Program-made: the position numbers and the translations under genes
Source: Coptis chinensis
Lineage: Eukaryota; Streptophyta; Magnoliopsida; Ranunculales; Ranunculaceae
Assembly (NCBI GenBank): GCA_015680905.1
Contig: CM027382.1
Coordinates: 11,071,501 to 11,135,500, forward strand
Direction: 5' to 3'
DNA length: 64,000 nucleotides
The notes under the pieces: generated by a model
What the model was told of the DNA's origin: nothing
The model's database searches: none
Seen by the model: only the letters and a program-made list of their open reading frames with translations
Shown here: piece by piece, positions 1 to 11,000 of the stretch
Numbering within the stretch: the first letter of the stretch is position 1
Layout of the letters: every line of letters starts with the position of its first letter

Positions 1-991
1 TATCTGAGTTTCAAGTAGTGCAGACTATATTTTGGGTTTCACTATTTTTGTTGTCACACAAAAAATCAGCCGAAATTGAACTGCATCATTGTATTTGTTT
101 TGACTATGGCTACAACATGATCTAGAAAATTATTTTGAAGGCATTATCACATAGTGAAAAATGATATCCAGACAGCAGCGTTATGTTGTCTTACACCTAC
201 GTGTTGGTGTCGCCTTATGCACACTTTTAATTACTGTGATTGTACATGTTTACTTAAACTTACAAGGGTGGAGTTACAAGTTGGGAAATTCAACGAGTTG
301 ACCACCACCTCTTTCTGACATTACTTGCAAATGGCCCCACCTAATTTATTGAATTTTGAATAGTTTTCCGAATCCCCAATTGGATGCAATGCCGCATTTT
401 TCCTCCTATTCCCTGACAAACTAAAACTAATCATGAATTATGATAGAAGGTTAATTGGTTGAGGAAGTTCCAGACCCCAAACTGGAGCAAAGTGTGGTTG
501 TTTTTGTGCTGGGTTTGTCCATCAAGAAGGGACTCTAACTCAACGAATCGACTAACTACAGTACGAGATAGAAATGAAGTGCTCTTCGGTTGAAGGAAGT
601 GGAAGTGGTGAACAATTTCAGAGGACAACAAATTAATGAAAAGGATACATTCATTGGTTCATACTAACTGCAAATGTTTGGGTTTTCAGACAAAGTTGCA
701 ATCTTTAGTGTTGTTTGTCCTATGTGGTGTACTGGTTGTGCCTCTAATGCAAGTTAGCTACCTTATCCATATCTGTTTGACTATATTATCTTGGGATGTG
801 GGATCATAAAGTTGAATCGTGCTCCTGAAGATTCAGACCAGTCTTTCGCGGTAAGTGTTGGTGGTGTCATTTAGAATCTTACATGACACACCGTACAATT
901 GCATGATATATACGACACTATCTTTCTCTACTTCAGTAGAATTTTGTCTCATAGTTTGAAGCATAAATTTAGGTTTGATAACACAACAAAA
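1..991. other. Intergenic DNA, no gene recognised
   Basis: AT-rich sequence with only short, unsupported open frames on both strands. It lies beyond the 3' end of Ulp1-like copy A, which runs on the minus strand, and may be flanking genomic DNA or the outer part of that element. I saw no terminal inverted repeat or target duplication that would place the edge of the element. Confidence 0.4.
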
Positions 992-1267
992 ATGTCAAGT
1001 ACTTCCAGGTCATCTCTTCCACCAAATCGGATGGTGCAAACTTTAGAAGAAATATTGTTGTCAATCACTAAGTTAAAGAAGGAAATGGGTCTGGAAGGCA
1101 AGATGGAGTTAGATATTCTCTATGGCAAGCTGGATATATTTGTCTGTGAATACGATATGATGCTGGAAAGAACAGAGGCGACGGCTGAGGTAGCCCTTAC
1201 ACAACAGCACCAAAGAATGAGGCAGGTGGTTTTGTGCTCTCGTAAGCAGAAGTGCAAATTAAAATAG
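992..1267 (+). CDS. Hypothetical small charged, coiled-coil-like protein
   Basis: An open frame of 91 codons starting at ATG 992; the same frame stays open upstream to 899, but the sequence there is hydrophobic and less protein-like. The predicted product starts with a Ser/Thr-rich stretch, then a Leu/Glu/Lys-rich section with heptad-like spacing (around residues 15-70), and ends basic. I do not recognise a family. About 570 bp upstream there is no obvious TATA box, and the 3' flank is T-rich like a plant 3' UTR. It may be one exon of a longer gene, an accessory ORF of the neighbouring transposon, or chance. Confidence that it is translated is low. Confidence 0.2.
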   Translation: MSSTSRSSLPPNRMVQTLEEILLSITKLKKEMGLEGKMELDILYGKLDIFVCEYDMMLERTEATAEVALTQQHQRMRQVVLCSRKQKCKLK

Positions 1268-2630
1268 CTAAAAAATGTTATACTATATTCATCAGAGGGC
1301 ACTTCATCAAATAGTTCATCATGAAAATGTGTAACATGGCAGCCTCTCCGGTGCCATAGGGAAGAAAAAAATTCAGTTTAGTTGTGGGGTTATGTTGCTT
1401 GTTTGTTTAGTGTTGGGATATTTGTAGATGTGATGGTTACTATCGTTATTATCTGACTAGTTTATGCAAGTGCTAATGTTTTGGGTCCGTAATGTCTTCC
1501 CTAATGTTTTCCATAATGTAAAGGGTCCGTAATGTAAATGAGTGCTTCGGAATGTATGCATATGTTCAGGGTTGAATGCTATGGTATAATCTTTAATTTC
1601 TCTATAGGAGTTCATTTCATTCGTCAACAAGCACTAGGCATTGAATGTTACTATTGTAGTCCAATGTAGTGAAACAGGGAATCTCACCACTCCACAACAT
1701 GCATTGCAATCTAGTGACACTTTATGACTACTTCCATATGATGTTGTAAGGAAAATATCCATTACAAATAAGATAGGCCACAGTACAAAAATGAAATGAA
1801 AACCCACAGAAGCAAGACCGGAGACACACTATGAAGAGACGGCAAATGATTCCCATTCTACCCAAGTTTTCCTCCAATCAAATGAAGGTTCTCTATGGAG
1901 CAATTGGTAGCGGCATCTCCCTGTCAGACATAATTGTAAGAATATCTTACGTGCCTAGTGTTGGGATTTCTTTGTCTGATATTATCAGCCCTGGTACCTA
2001 AATTGAACTGCATGATGTTCTTATCACTATTAAAAACAACAATGTCTCTGGAAATTAAGTGAACAAAGTTTGGAGAGGGTATAATAATGCATAAATGATG
2101 GCTGCAAAAGTTATGAGTATTTTCAAGCCCATTACTCATCATCAAGTAACCAAGATATGCTATTCAAGGCGTACTCGGCTAGAAGCAAATGTTTATTGGG
2201 TCCGATGTTTATTCGCAACACTTGCCCATTGACGGCATAGTTTGTTGGACTTGTGATGAAAGGATAGTGGAGCAAGAGTAAGAAAGTTTCTAACCGTTTG
2301 TGTTGTAAGGTACTTATTGATTTTATGCTCTCCTTCCAAAGAAGAGGCTTCCATTGTAGAGTTATTGGTTTAAGGATGTCGTGTCATAAGTTCCTATTCC
2401 ATGCCTTTTGTTTATAATATGTATGGTAGATCATGATTTATGTAACTACTTTGAAATGTTGTTGATGTATAAAAGGGATAATAAGTTGTCTTAACAAGAT
2501 AATTATTAAAGTCTAGGCAAAGTAGAAGTAACTGATGACAGTCCAGTACAATGGAATTATTTTGTCCATCCCTGACAGTACACTAGCCAATGGTTGTTGC
2601 TAAAATTTGTGCATGGTGAACACACATTCT
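1268..2630. other. Intergenic DNA, no gene recognised
   Basis: T/A-rich sequence with short open frames only. Around 1487-1545 the phrase 'gggtccgtaatgt' occurs twice within about 40 bp, a small local duplication. No RNA gene or domain was seen. Confidence 0.35.
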
Positions 2631-2639
2631 ACCAGCGTT

Positions 2640-4404
2640 TTTTCTCCACATTCTCAAATTGGGATTGGGTCAACCCACATTCTATAAGGTCTTTGGCCAC
2701 CCTATTTCTTAACATGGCCCCAGACTGGCTGAATATTGGGGCATCACCTCGGAGTAACTGATCCGCATAAGCCAGTACGAAAACCCCAATGTCCCTAGGA
2801 TCCTTCTGCTTCTTACAGTCTTGGTATTTGATAATCCATGGTCTCTATAGCTGCGATTGAAGTACACAATCTTTGTTGTGCATTAAGAGTACGTACGGAA
2901 GTAAGGTACAAATTTTTTCCAGCCGGGGTGTAGGGTCGGCAATAGCGTCCGCCAACGAATTGTAAATCAGGTAAGTCCAATGCGGAAGCAGAAGACTACC
3001 AGTATCCAAAGGTGGTTTGAAAGATCGAAGGCCATCATCAACCACTTAGACTTGGTGACGTACAGGATGTGTGTGTTTTCTTCGAGCAATTCTTTGAAGG
3101 TCAACCTTAGGGACCATGACATGTTGGAAGCAAGTATATAAATCTTTTCTTCTATAGTCAGGCTTTGATCAGTGAGAGTCTCCCCAACGGTGGCATACAA
3201 AGACTCCATGTAGACCTACATAGTTTTTGAAACAATAACTATTTGGAGCATTGTTGAAAAATCTCATAATAAGTTGGAGAAAAGAAGTGGGTTTTGGGAG
3301 ACATTCACAGCATCTGTGTATCTGGGATGATAGCGTAGTATTTTGACGGTTCACGTATTGTCACGAAATCGTCATACCATGCAAGTCTGTTGTAGCGCCT
3401 GTCCAAAAGGGTCATGTACACTGAAATAACCTTGACCAGGAAAAAAAGGGTAAAAAAAACAAGACAAATTAACTAGTTCGATGATACAGTAAGTGAAATA
3501 TTGCGGGAAAGGCCAAAATGTAGCATGTAGCATTCTACAAACCTCGTGATTTAGCCACTGGTACTGTCTAAGCAACTGGTAGGTGCTCAAGTTTATGGAC
3601 AACCCCCGACCATAAACCCTGACTGTTAGATCAGCAGCATGCCCAGTTTTGAGAGTTTGGTCATACAACCACCAATACACATGTGCAAGGACTTTTGACT
3701 CTATGCTTTGCGCGGGATTTGGAGGCAGACTATGTCTAGCCAGCACGTTGGGATTCCACTTTATTAATGGCAAACCCACTGACATAACTTCCAGAAGCTT
3801 ATCAAGACACACTTCAGCGGCCCTCTCCTCCCTACACTTAATTGATTACAGTCCTTCAACTACTCAACTTCCGGTTGACTGTCAAGTGTCTTTATTTGCA
3901 CATTGTTGGGCTCCACTTCCATGGTGTCTAGCTGCAAAACATCAACCACAAAATTAAGGTCAATAGTGGGCTCAGTACTAACATTGCCATTGGTAACCTA
4001 CGCAAAAGATCACAATTGTATTAGTTAATAACTATGACGTCCCAGTAGGCGAACCTAATTCCCTAGTCCAAATTCTCTACAACATTCGCATCTGGGACAT
4101 ATTATTTATAGAAGGGTCTGTTATTTTAATTTGTCCATATTTGGCCCTATGTTATATTTAAAAATGATAACTTTGAACAATGACATAATGTCCCAGAGTT
4201 GTAACAGAGTTTTAGCCAGTGTCTGCAGGATCCACCTCCACGACACCAATTGGTGCACTTTGAACTTCAGCAATCATTCGCCCACCACCAGCTTCTTCTC
4301 CGGCATCAAAGTCCAAACGCCAGCCAACTTTCCTCTGATAATACTCTTCGTCAGATATATTACACTCCAACAAGTCCTTTGCTATTCTTTGCCTTATATA
4401 CAGT
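2640..4404 (-). pseudogene. Ulp1-like copy A, C-terminal half: end of domain 1 and degenerate domain 2
   Basis: Reads leftwards and continues the frame cut by the retrotransposon at 4404/19766. The first segment (4404-4212) continues domain 1 with RIAKDLLEC and an acidic tail. A linker follows, then domain 2 in pieces: 3780-3540 (ends QWLNHEV, the Ulp1 WLND-like motif, followed by GT), about 3400-3270 (VYMTLLDR, then a stop), 3213-3010 (LYATVGETL, NHLWILVVF), and 3010-2640 (IYNSLADAIADP, then IGVFVLAYADQLL and RVAKDLIECGL). Catalytic positions are lost: His before Trp is Leu, Asp in IYDSL is Asn, and Cys in the SCG motif is Ile. Several frameshifts and stops are present. Known family role: C48 peptidases cleave SUMO or similar conjugates. 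Inference: non-functional remnant of a transposon-borne gene. Confidence 0.7.
4400..4404. repeat. Target-site duplication, left copy (acagt)
   Basis: The 5 bp before the 5' LTR are acagt and the 5 bp after the 3' LTR (19761-19765) are the same. Joining the flanks at one copy restores continuity with the homologous region of copy B (KRR-YIR-RIAKDLLEC), which confirms the insertion borders. Confidence 0.92.
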
Positions 4405-5908
4405 TGATAAGAGCCCAAAACTGTAGTTTTAACCCCTTAACAATAATACTTTTAGACCAATTATGCGAGTAATAAATAAGAATTAATGTTGATTACGTGC
4501 TTTTATGTATTTCAGGCATTGAAGTCAATTATGTGTAGAAATGTGCCACTTTGGCGAGATAAAAGAGCAAGGGTTGGTTGCTAAGAAGTTCTGTGATTAA
4601 AGGCCAAGATTCAAGGAGAAAAAGCCTTTGTAAAGCCCAGTCAAAAGCTGAAAAGTCAAAGTCAATGCGGGCAGAAACAACACACAAAAGTCAGCAGAAC
4701 TTCCGAAGACCGTATCTTTGGACTTAGGCCTCGAATTGGGCGTACCTTATGTCAAAACGACCGACTCGGAAAAAACTTTCCAATGGTCCAAACCTTGACC
4801 CAATCAGAGGAGAAAAATGGATGAAAAGCCTACTGAAGTCAGATCCAGCTGAAAAAGGCCTTATGGACTGAAGAGATTGGGTTTTAGGCTCGATTTTATA
4901 GCCCAAAACATGGCTCCCTAGCCCATGCATGAAAATGTGGATATGGTCTCCTCTATTTCCACACACAAGACTTAGCTCTTAAATATCAATTAGCTTAGGA
5001 TAGAAAGTAGCCATTGGAGAATAATCTAGATCTAGTTTTGAGTTTTTGAATTAGTTAATTAATTAGTTTTCATTCCATTAATTAGTTTCATTTCTTGTTT
5101 TAGATTAGTTATTGGAATCATTTTTATCATTCATTAGATTAATAAAAATAGTTAGTTCTTGATAATTTCGATTTTGTTATTTAAAATTGTTTAGATCTAA
5201 TTTCAATTCTTACTATTTAATGATTTCTTAGTTGTTAATTTAGATTTCAATTATTGTTTAGTTGAATTTAATAAAGTTAGAATCTTTATACTATGTGTAA
5301 TTCAATTTCATATGGAAATTATAGCATAATGATTCTAGGCTAAACCTCCATTAGAAGAGGTTGAAGAAGCCTTGATGAAGCTTGATCTTTGTTAACTTAG
5401 AAATCATCGTAATTAGTTCACTATGAGAATGGGTTTGGTTGCTTCACATGCTAGTTATGAATTGGTAAAGATGTCATGTATAATTAGGGATTAGAATTGC
5501 CATTTTGACATGCAAAGCATTGAAATTTGGATCACGACGAATCTTTGTTAGTTGATTAAGTCGAGTTAAGGTGGATTTAATCCCCCCTAATTCTTTGTCT
5601 AGATTCAAACCTTAGTATTCCGTAGCATTTCGTAGTTGAATCATTATAGTTAGTATCTTGTTATTTGAATTTGCATCGTAGTAAAATCCCACCATTACTC
5701 TCATTAGACTTTGGATAGATTCGCAATATTAGAAAACATTGAATGCTAAAGAACTAGGAGTGGAACGAATCTTCTATTCCAACTCTATTTCAATAGTATC
5801 GAGAGTAAAAATCTTTGATAAATAGTATTCGTAAAAGTTTTAGTTTTACTTACGTTTTGAAATTCATCATTTTATTCGTGAGTAGAATTGTCATTTTCTC
5901 GTTTATCA
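4405..5908 (+). repeat. 5' LTR of Athila-like element
   Basis: 1504 bp, starts TGATAAGAGC and ends TTATCA (TG...CA termini with short inverted ends). It matches 18228-19760 along its length. It lacks a stretch of about 27 bp, present in the 3' LTR near 19230-19260, that lies between the two Leu/Thr-rich AT sections. Confidence 0.93.
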
Positions 5909-5910
5909 AA

Positions 5911-5925
5911 TGGTGTCGCTACCAT
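5911..5925 (+). other. Primer binding site, tRNA-Asp-like
   Basis: Two bases after the 5' LTR the sequence TGGTGTCGCTACCAT resembles the complement of the 3' end of plant tRNA-Asp, the primer reported for Athila-type elements. Most mismatches are C-to-T or G-to-A changes, as expected from decay of methylated cytosines. Confidence 0.65.
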
Positions 5926-6059
5926 CTTAGTTCCCTTTAGTATTGTTTTCTTTAGAATTGTTAGTTTTCCAAAGTCTCATAACCCACCCACCCTTGTTTG
6001 ATTCTAACTCGTGGTCGGCCCCATTTCAAAGATCAAATTTTTCCTCAAGCAGATATTAC

Positions 6060-6330
6060 GGAGCATGACCCGCACCCTAGGCAGCCTAAATTGGAGTGCC
6101 ACCCATGCCCAAACGCCTGGAGCTCCACTTTTTAGCTGAGCGCGACCCGCGCCTTGCCAAGGCAAAACACGAAGCGCCACCGGCTGGACGCTGGACCTTG
6201 AGTTTTTTCTTTGGAGCCGACTTCGCTACTACCAAAGCTAAATTGAGTGCCACCAGCCCAAACACTGAACTCCAAATTGACTCGAAATTTCACCCGCCCT
6301 ACTTAGGCCTATTCTAAGCGCGACCTACGC
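6060..6330 (+). repeat. GC-rich degenerate repeats in the leader (gcgcgacccgcgcc type)
   Basis: The stretch between the primer site and gag contains repeated versions of a motif like GAGCGCGACCCGCGCC separated by 30-60 bp (for example near 6066, 6138 and 6318). It is far more GC-rich than its surroundings. A related array recurs at 15061-15335 ahead of the last ORF of the same element, and a reverse-orientation relative lies at 50058-50235. Function unknown; it could fold in the RNA leader. Confidence 0.6.
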
Positions 6331-6605
6331 CCTCTGCTGAAACTGCCCGATTTCCACAGGTTTGTTTCAAACTTCCATTTCTTTCAAGGTTTTCAGTGTT
6401 CTAACTTGTTATACACAATCGAAAGCACGCCAGAAACAAGACGATATTCATAAGCGAAGCAAGGAGGCATTCAGGTACTCTTTTCTTCCACACCTCGCAT
6501 CTCCTGTTAGAGGTTCATACTAGCATATTAGGACTGTTTGGAGTGTTGTTGTGTTTCATTAAGATTGGTCTTAGCCTTGCATGAGATTAATCAGGCCAAA
6601 GAAAA

Positions 6606-8617
6606 ATGCCTAATGTAATCAACCGGCAACGTCAACAAACACGCCTTTCTAGTATACCACTCACTACACCTCTAGCTAATATACCACACACATCATCTAA
6701 AATAATGGCTGAAGAAAGAGAGTCTCCTCTCTCTGACTTTTACAAAGCCTTGAACGATAGCCCTAAATCTTGCATCGTTCTATCAGACCCAGTAGGGGAT
6801 TTCCGAATCCCCCCAAATATATTTAATTTGTTACCCGTTTTTCATAGGTTAGACCATGAAAAGCCTTATCAGCACATGCGTAGGATTGACCAAGTCCTTA
6901 CTACATTCCACCATCCTACGGTTGGTGTTGAACAAATTAAACTGAGGGTATTTCCTTTCACTTTAGCCGATAAGGCGGCATCTTGGTTAACTCGCCCAAA
7001 AGCCCTAATTACGTGGACTCATGGGCTAAACTTGTTCAACTATTTATGGAACATTTTTACCCACCACTGGAGACCGATGAAATACTTTCCAAGATTCATT
7101 TCTTTCGACAGAATCCTCATGAATCATTCTCAAAGGCTTGGAATCGTTTCACCGATCTACTTATAGAGTGTCCACACCATAATCTCGCGAAAGACACACT
7201 AGTTCGTTGCCTTTTTCAAGGATCTACTTACACCACCACAAGGAGGTGCTTGACATAATGAATGGGGTAGTTTCCTCGAGTAAGGGAGCCTCGAGAGGCT
7301 TATAAATTTTAGAAGATCAAACTAAGCTGCATAATAATAAATGGGGGTAGTGATGATATCTCCCCCGTTTAAGCTAGTTCTTCTACAAATGATTAAGGCA
7401 GCCCGGTATGTTTGAGATGAAACCCGATCCGAACTTAAAAATTTAATCAATCTCTAACTAAAAAGGTAGAGGCTATTTCTGTTCAACAAACGCCTATCCC
7501 CGTCATGAATATCAACTCCAATCCATGTAATTTCCGTTTGAGTCCTAACCATCCAGACTCCTATTGTCCTCTCGTTTATGAACAACAAACATTACAACAA
7601 GATAACATTTGCTCAATTAATAATTATCCTATTCCTAACGCCCCTTGGAGACAACACCCCAAATTCAGTTGGAGAAATAATCAACAAGTAACACCTCCAG
7701 AGTTTAATAATCAAAATGTTAGGCAAGCAAACAATTATAACCAAGCTCCACCACGATAAGGACAAAGTCAGGGTAATTATAATAATTATAGCAACCAAGC
7801 ACAACCACGACAAGGTCAAGCACAAGGTCAGGGTAATTATAATAATTATAACAATAATAATTATAATGCTAATAGAGGTATCGTTCCAGTAAATAACTAT
7901 CAAAATCCACCCATTAATAATCAACGTGACATAGTTCATGTCACACAACCTATAGCTAACACTCTTCCACAACCGGATCATTTCGATACCTTTATGCAAT
8001 CTCAACAATAGATTTTACAAGCCATCCAACTTTTCTTACAACATTTGGCTCAAGAGAAAGTACAACCCAAAGGTGTGTTTCCAGGACAAGCGATAGCTAA
8101 TCCTAAAACAACAAACACAGCCTTTGAGGTGAATGGTAATACTAGTACGGAAAATACAAACGTAGGTGAGCTAAATGTCATCACCACTCTCCGTTCTGGG
8201 AGAGTGGATGATAACAAAGTAACTATGCCTATAGTTATCCCACCAGTTGTCTCTACACCGGAGATTTAACTAGATACCGTAATAGAAACTGAAGAGCCTA
8301 CCCCTGTAGAGATATCAGTTAAACCACAACCTAAGAAACAGAAAGCAAAGGTTAGACATCAAGTTGATCCATACGCTAAATATAGAGAGAAACTACCGTT
8401 TCCCCAGAAATTAGCTATGTTAACCAGAGATACAAACTTTGACAAGATTAGGAAAGTTTTCAAAAATCTAACGATTAACCTACCCTTTCTCGAAGCAATT
8501 AAAAAATTACCTCACCATGCTAAGTTTCTCAAAGAGTTGTGCACTAAAAGGTGTAAGACTAATATTCCTAAAGACGCCTTTCTAACTAAACTAGTTTCCA
8601 ACTTTATCAGAACATAA
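6606..8617 (+). pseudogene. gag: gag region of Athila-like element (broken)
   Basis: Starts at ATG 6606. The first section carries the Athila-type Gag pattern: a segment ending LRVFPFTLADKAASWL (about 6930-6990), then FRQNPHESFSKAWNRF and a CPHH motif read in another frame (6983-7258). So there is a frame change near 7000, and a stop at 7256-7258. Further pieces follow at 7505-7759 (Asn/Gln-rich, ending in an NYNNYNN-type low-complexity tract to about 7870), 8045-8269, and 8417-8617, the last resembling the conserved linker upstream of the protease (INLPFLEAI, HAKFLKELC). Gag would form the particle that packages the element RNA. Several stops and shifts show it is no longer translatable as one protein. 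Confidence 0.8.
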
Positions 8618-8624
8618 TGGAATC

Positions 8625-9240
8625 GTAAAGTACAAGGACCCTAGTCGTCCTACGGTACAATGCACTTTAGGGGATTCCCACACGACAACCGCTTTACTAG
8701 ACCTCGGGGCGAGTGTTAACTTACTCCCATATTACCTATACAAATAAATAGGTCTACAAGAGATGTAACTTACTAAAATGATGTTGCAATTAGCGGATGG
8801 ATCTATTAAGTACCCTAAGGGTGTGGTTGAAAACGTGCTTGTTAAGGTCCAGGATTTCTACTATCCTGTTGATTTTGTTATCCTCGATACAAAAGTCGCT
8901 AACGACTATGTTCCAATCATTTTAGGGCGTCTTTTCTTGACAACTGCCAACGCGCTCATAAACTGCCGCGATGGTTCAATGTCCTTGTCTTTTGGCCATC
9001 TTTCTGTTGAGGTAAATATTTTTAAAATGATGAAACAGTTACCAGATTCGTCTGTAGATGGGGAGGTTAGCATGATCGAGAGCTTAGCTCAAGATTATTT
9101 TAATAACACGTTTCTAGAAAACCAAATGCATAAACTCCTGTCTTTTGGAAGTTCAGATTTCGCCGATGACTCCTACTTAGAGGAAGTCAACACCATCTTC
9201 GAGTCTACACCTATCGTAGATTGCTCCATCTACAGAGTTT
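8625..9240 (+). pseudogene. Aspartic protease (retropepsin) region
   Basis: The active-site motif D-L-G-A-S is encoded at 8700-8714, the DLGA form usual for Athila-type elements, followed by VNLLP. A stop (TAA) at 8745-8747 separates it from the rest, which is open from 8778 to 9240 and includes the typical YPVDFVILD and IILGRLFL (flap and C-terminal) segments. The protease would cut the Gag-Pol polyprotein. The in-frame stop shortly after the catalytic motif makes this copy inactive unless read through. Confidence 0.8.
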
Positions 9241-9321
9241 GAAGACCTGCTGCCTAAGCAAGTATTCATTACTCAAGATGAGGACCCCCCAGAAGCATTT
9301 ATCGATATTCCTTCCACCCCA

Positions 9322-10336
9322 GTGCTTAAACCTCTTCCTCCTGAATTAAAGTATATTCAACTTGATCTGGATGGTAGTCATCTGATAATAATATCTTCTC
9401 TGTTATCTAAGGAGGAAAAGACACGTTTGATCATGGTGATTAGGGAACATTGTTCTGCGATTGGTTGGTCCCTAGCCGACATTAAGGGAATTGACCTAAT
9501 GTATGCACTCATCGTATCTATTTGGAGGATAACGCAAAGACTTCTCGCGAACCTCAGTGGTTAGGGTGATTAGGGAACATCGTTCTGCAATCGGTTGGTC
9601 CCTGGACAACATTAAAGGGATTGACCCTGGTGTATGCACGCATCGCATACATTTGGAGGATAATACGAAAACTTCACGCGAACCTCAGTGTCGCTTGAAC
9701 CCTGCCATAAAAGAGGTGGTCAGGGAAGAGGTCTTACGGTTACTCGATGCGGGTATCATATACCCAATCTCTGATAGAGAATGGGTAAGTCCCATTCATG
9801 TAGTTCCTAAGAAATCAGGGATTACCATGGCACGTAATGCCAAGGGTGAATATGTTGCCACGCATGGTCCTATGAAATGGAAGATCTGTATTGATTACAG
9901 ACGTTTAAATGCCATGACAAGAAAGGATTATTTTCCTTTACCCTTTATAGATCAGATACTTGAACGTCTAGCTGGTCATACTTTTTATTGTTTTTTGGAT
10001 GGCTACTCTGGCTATTTCCAAATTATTATTGATATTGATGACCAAGAAAACACTACCTTCACATGTCCTTTTGGAACATACGCCTATAAACGAATGCCTT
10101 TCGGCCTTTATAATGCTCCTGGTACCTTCCAGCGGAGTATGCTTCATATATTTAGTGACATGGTAGAGCGTTTCATGGATGATTTTTCAATCTATGGAGA
10201 CTCTTTCACTGACTGCCTGTCTAACCTGTCTAAGGTTTTGACACGGTGTGAAGAGAAGAGTCTAGTTTTAAATTGGGAAAAATGTCATTTCATGGTAAAA
10301 AAAAAAAGGTATAGTACTAGGACACATTGTATCTAG
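9322..10336 (+). pseudogene. Reverse transcriptase region
   Basis: Main frame 9557-10336. Recognisable blocks: GIIYPISDREWVSPIHVVPKK, KICIDYRRLNAMTRKDYFPLPF, FLDGYSGYFQI, CPFGTYAYKRMPFGLYNAPGTFQ, and the catalytic motif FMDD at 10172-10183 (the F-x-DD form of YxDD common in Athila). Upstream, 9434-9560 and 9563-9690 are a tandem duplication of about 127 bp of the region encoding REHRSAIGWSL. The first copy runs into a stop at 9562-9564. Downstream an A11 run (10297-10307) coincides with a frame change, and the RNase H segment continues in another frame. The catalytic core is present but the polyprotein is broken on both sides. Confidence 0.88.
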
Positions 10337-11000
10337 TGATGGCATCGAAGTAGATAAGGCCAAACTAGATAAGATAGCGACTCTACCTATACCATGGAAT
10401 GTCCATGATATTAGAGCCTTCCTAGGCCATGCAGGTTTTTATAGGCGCTTTATCAAAGATTTTTCAAAAATAGCTAGGCTATTAACTAATCTGCTTTTAA
10501 AGGATGCCATCTTTGATTTTAATTTTAACTGTAAACAGGCTTTTGAAACTTTAAAAGCCGCCTTAATTTCTACACCTATTATACAGCCTCCCGATTGGTC
10601 TAAATCTTTTGAACTCATGTGTGATGCTAGTGATTATGCTGTTGGTGCTGTCTTGGGACAGAAACTAGATAATAAATCCACTGTTATTTATTATGCTAGT
10701 AAAACTCTAAATAATGCTCAAAGAAATTATACAACTACTGAAAAAGAATTCTTAGCTGTCGTTTATGCTTTAGATAAGTTTCGTCCTTATTTGGTTGGTT
10801 CTAAGACTCTAGTTTACACAAACCATGTAGCCCTTAGGTACCTTCTCGCAAAGAAGGATGTTAAGCAGAGATTACTCCGATGGATTTTTCTCCTGCAAGA
10901 GTTCACATTAGAAATAAAGGACAAAAGAGGGGTCGAAAACGTAGTTGCCGACCACTTATCTAGACTTACAAACGACGATGATAGTGATTCTGAGTCCATA
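10337..11000 (+). pseudogene. RNase H region
   Basis: Reads from the connection domain (GHIVSSDGIEVDKAKLDKI, AFLGHAGFYRRFI) into RNase H. Motifs: CDASDYAVGAVLGQ (first Asp at 10623-10625), TTTEKEFLAVVYAL (Glu), then YTNHVALRYL, where the usual TDH catalytic Asp is Asn (AAC at 10821-10823), and VADHLSRL. RNase H removes the RNA strand during reverse transcription. The Asp-to-Asn change would be expected to impair it even if the frame were intact. Confidence 0.85.

Noticed and set aside
3649-3957. 102-codon plus-strand frame
   Set aside because: It is antisense to Ulp1-like copy A domain 2, whose frame carries recognisable motifs.
6060-6330. Possible CRISPR-like regularly spaced repeats
   Set aside because: Units are degenerate, spacing is uneven, the host is a plant and the array sits in a retrotransposon leader.
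7613-8008. 131-codon minus-strand frame with Ile-rich 'membrane' segments
   Set aside because: It is the complement of the AATAATTATAA-type Asn/Tyr-rich tract of gag; the apparent membrane segments are an artefact of low complexity.
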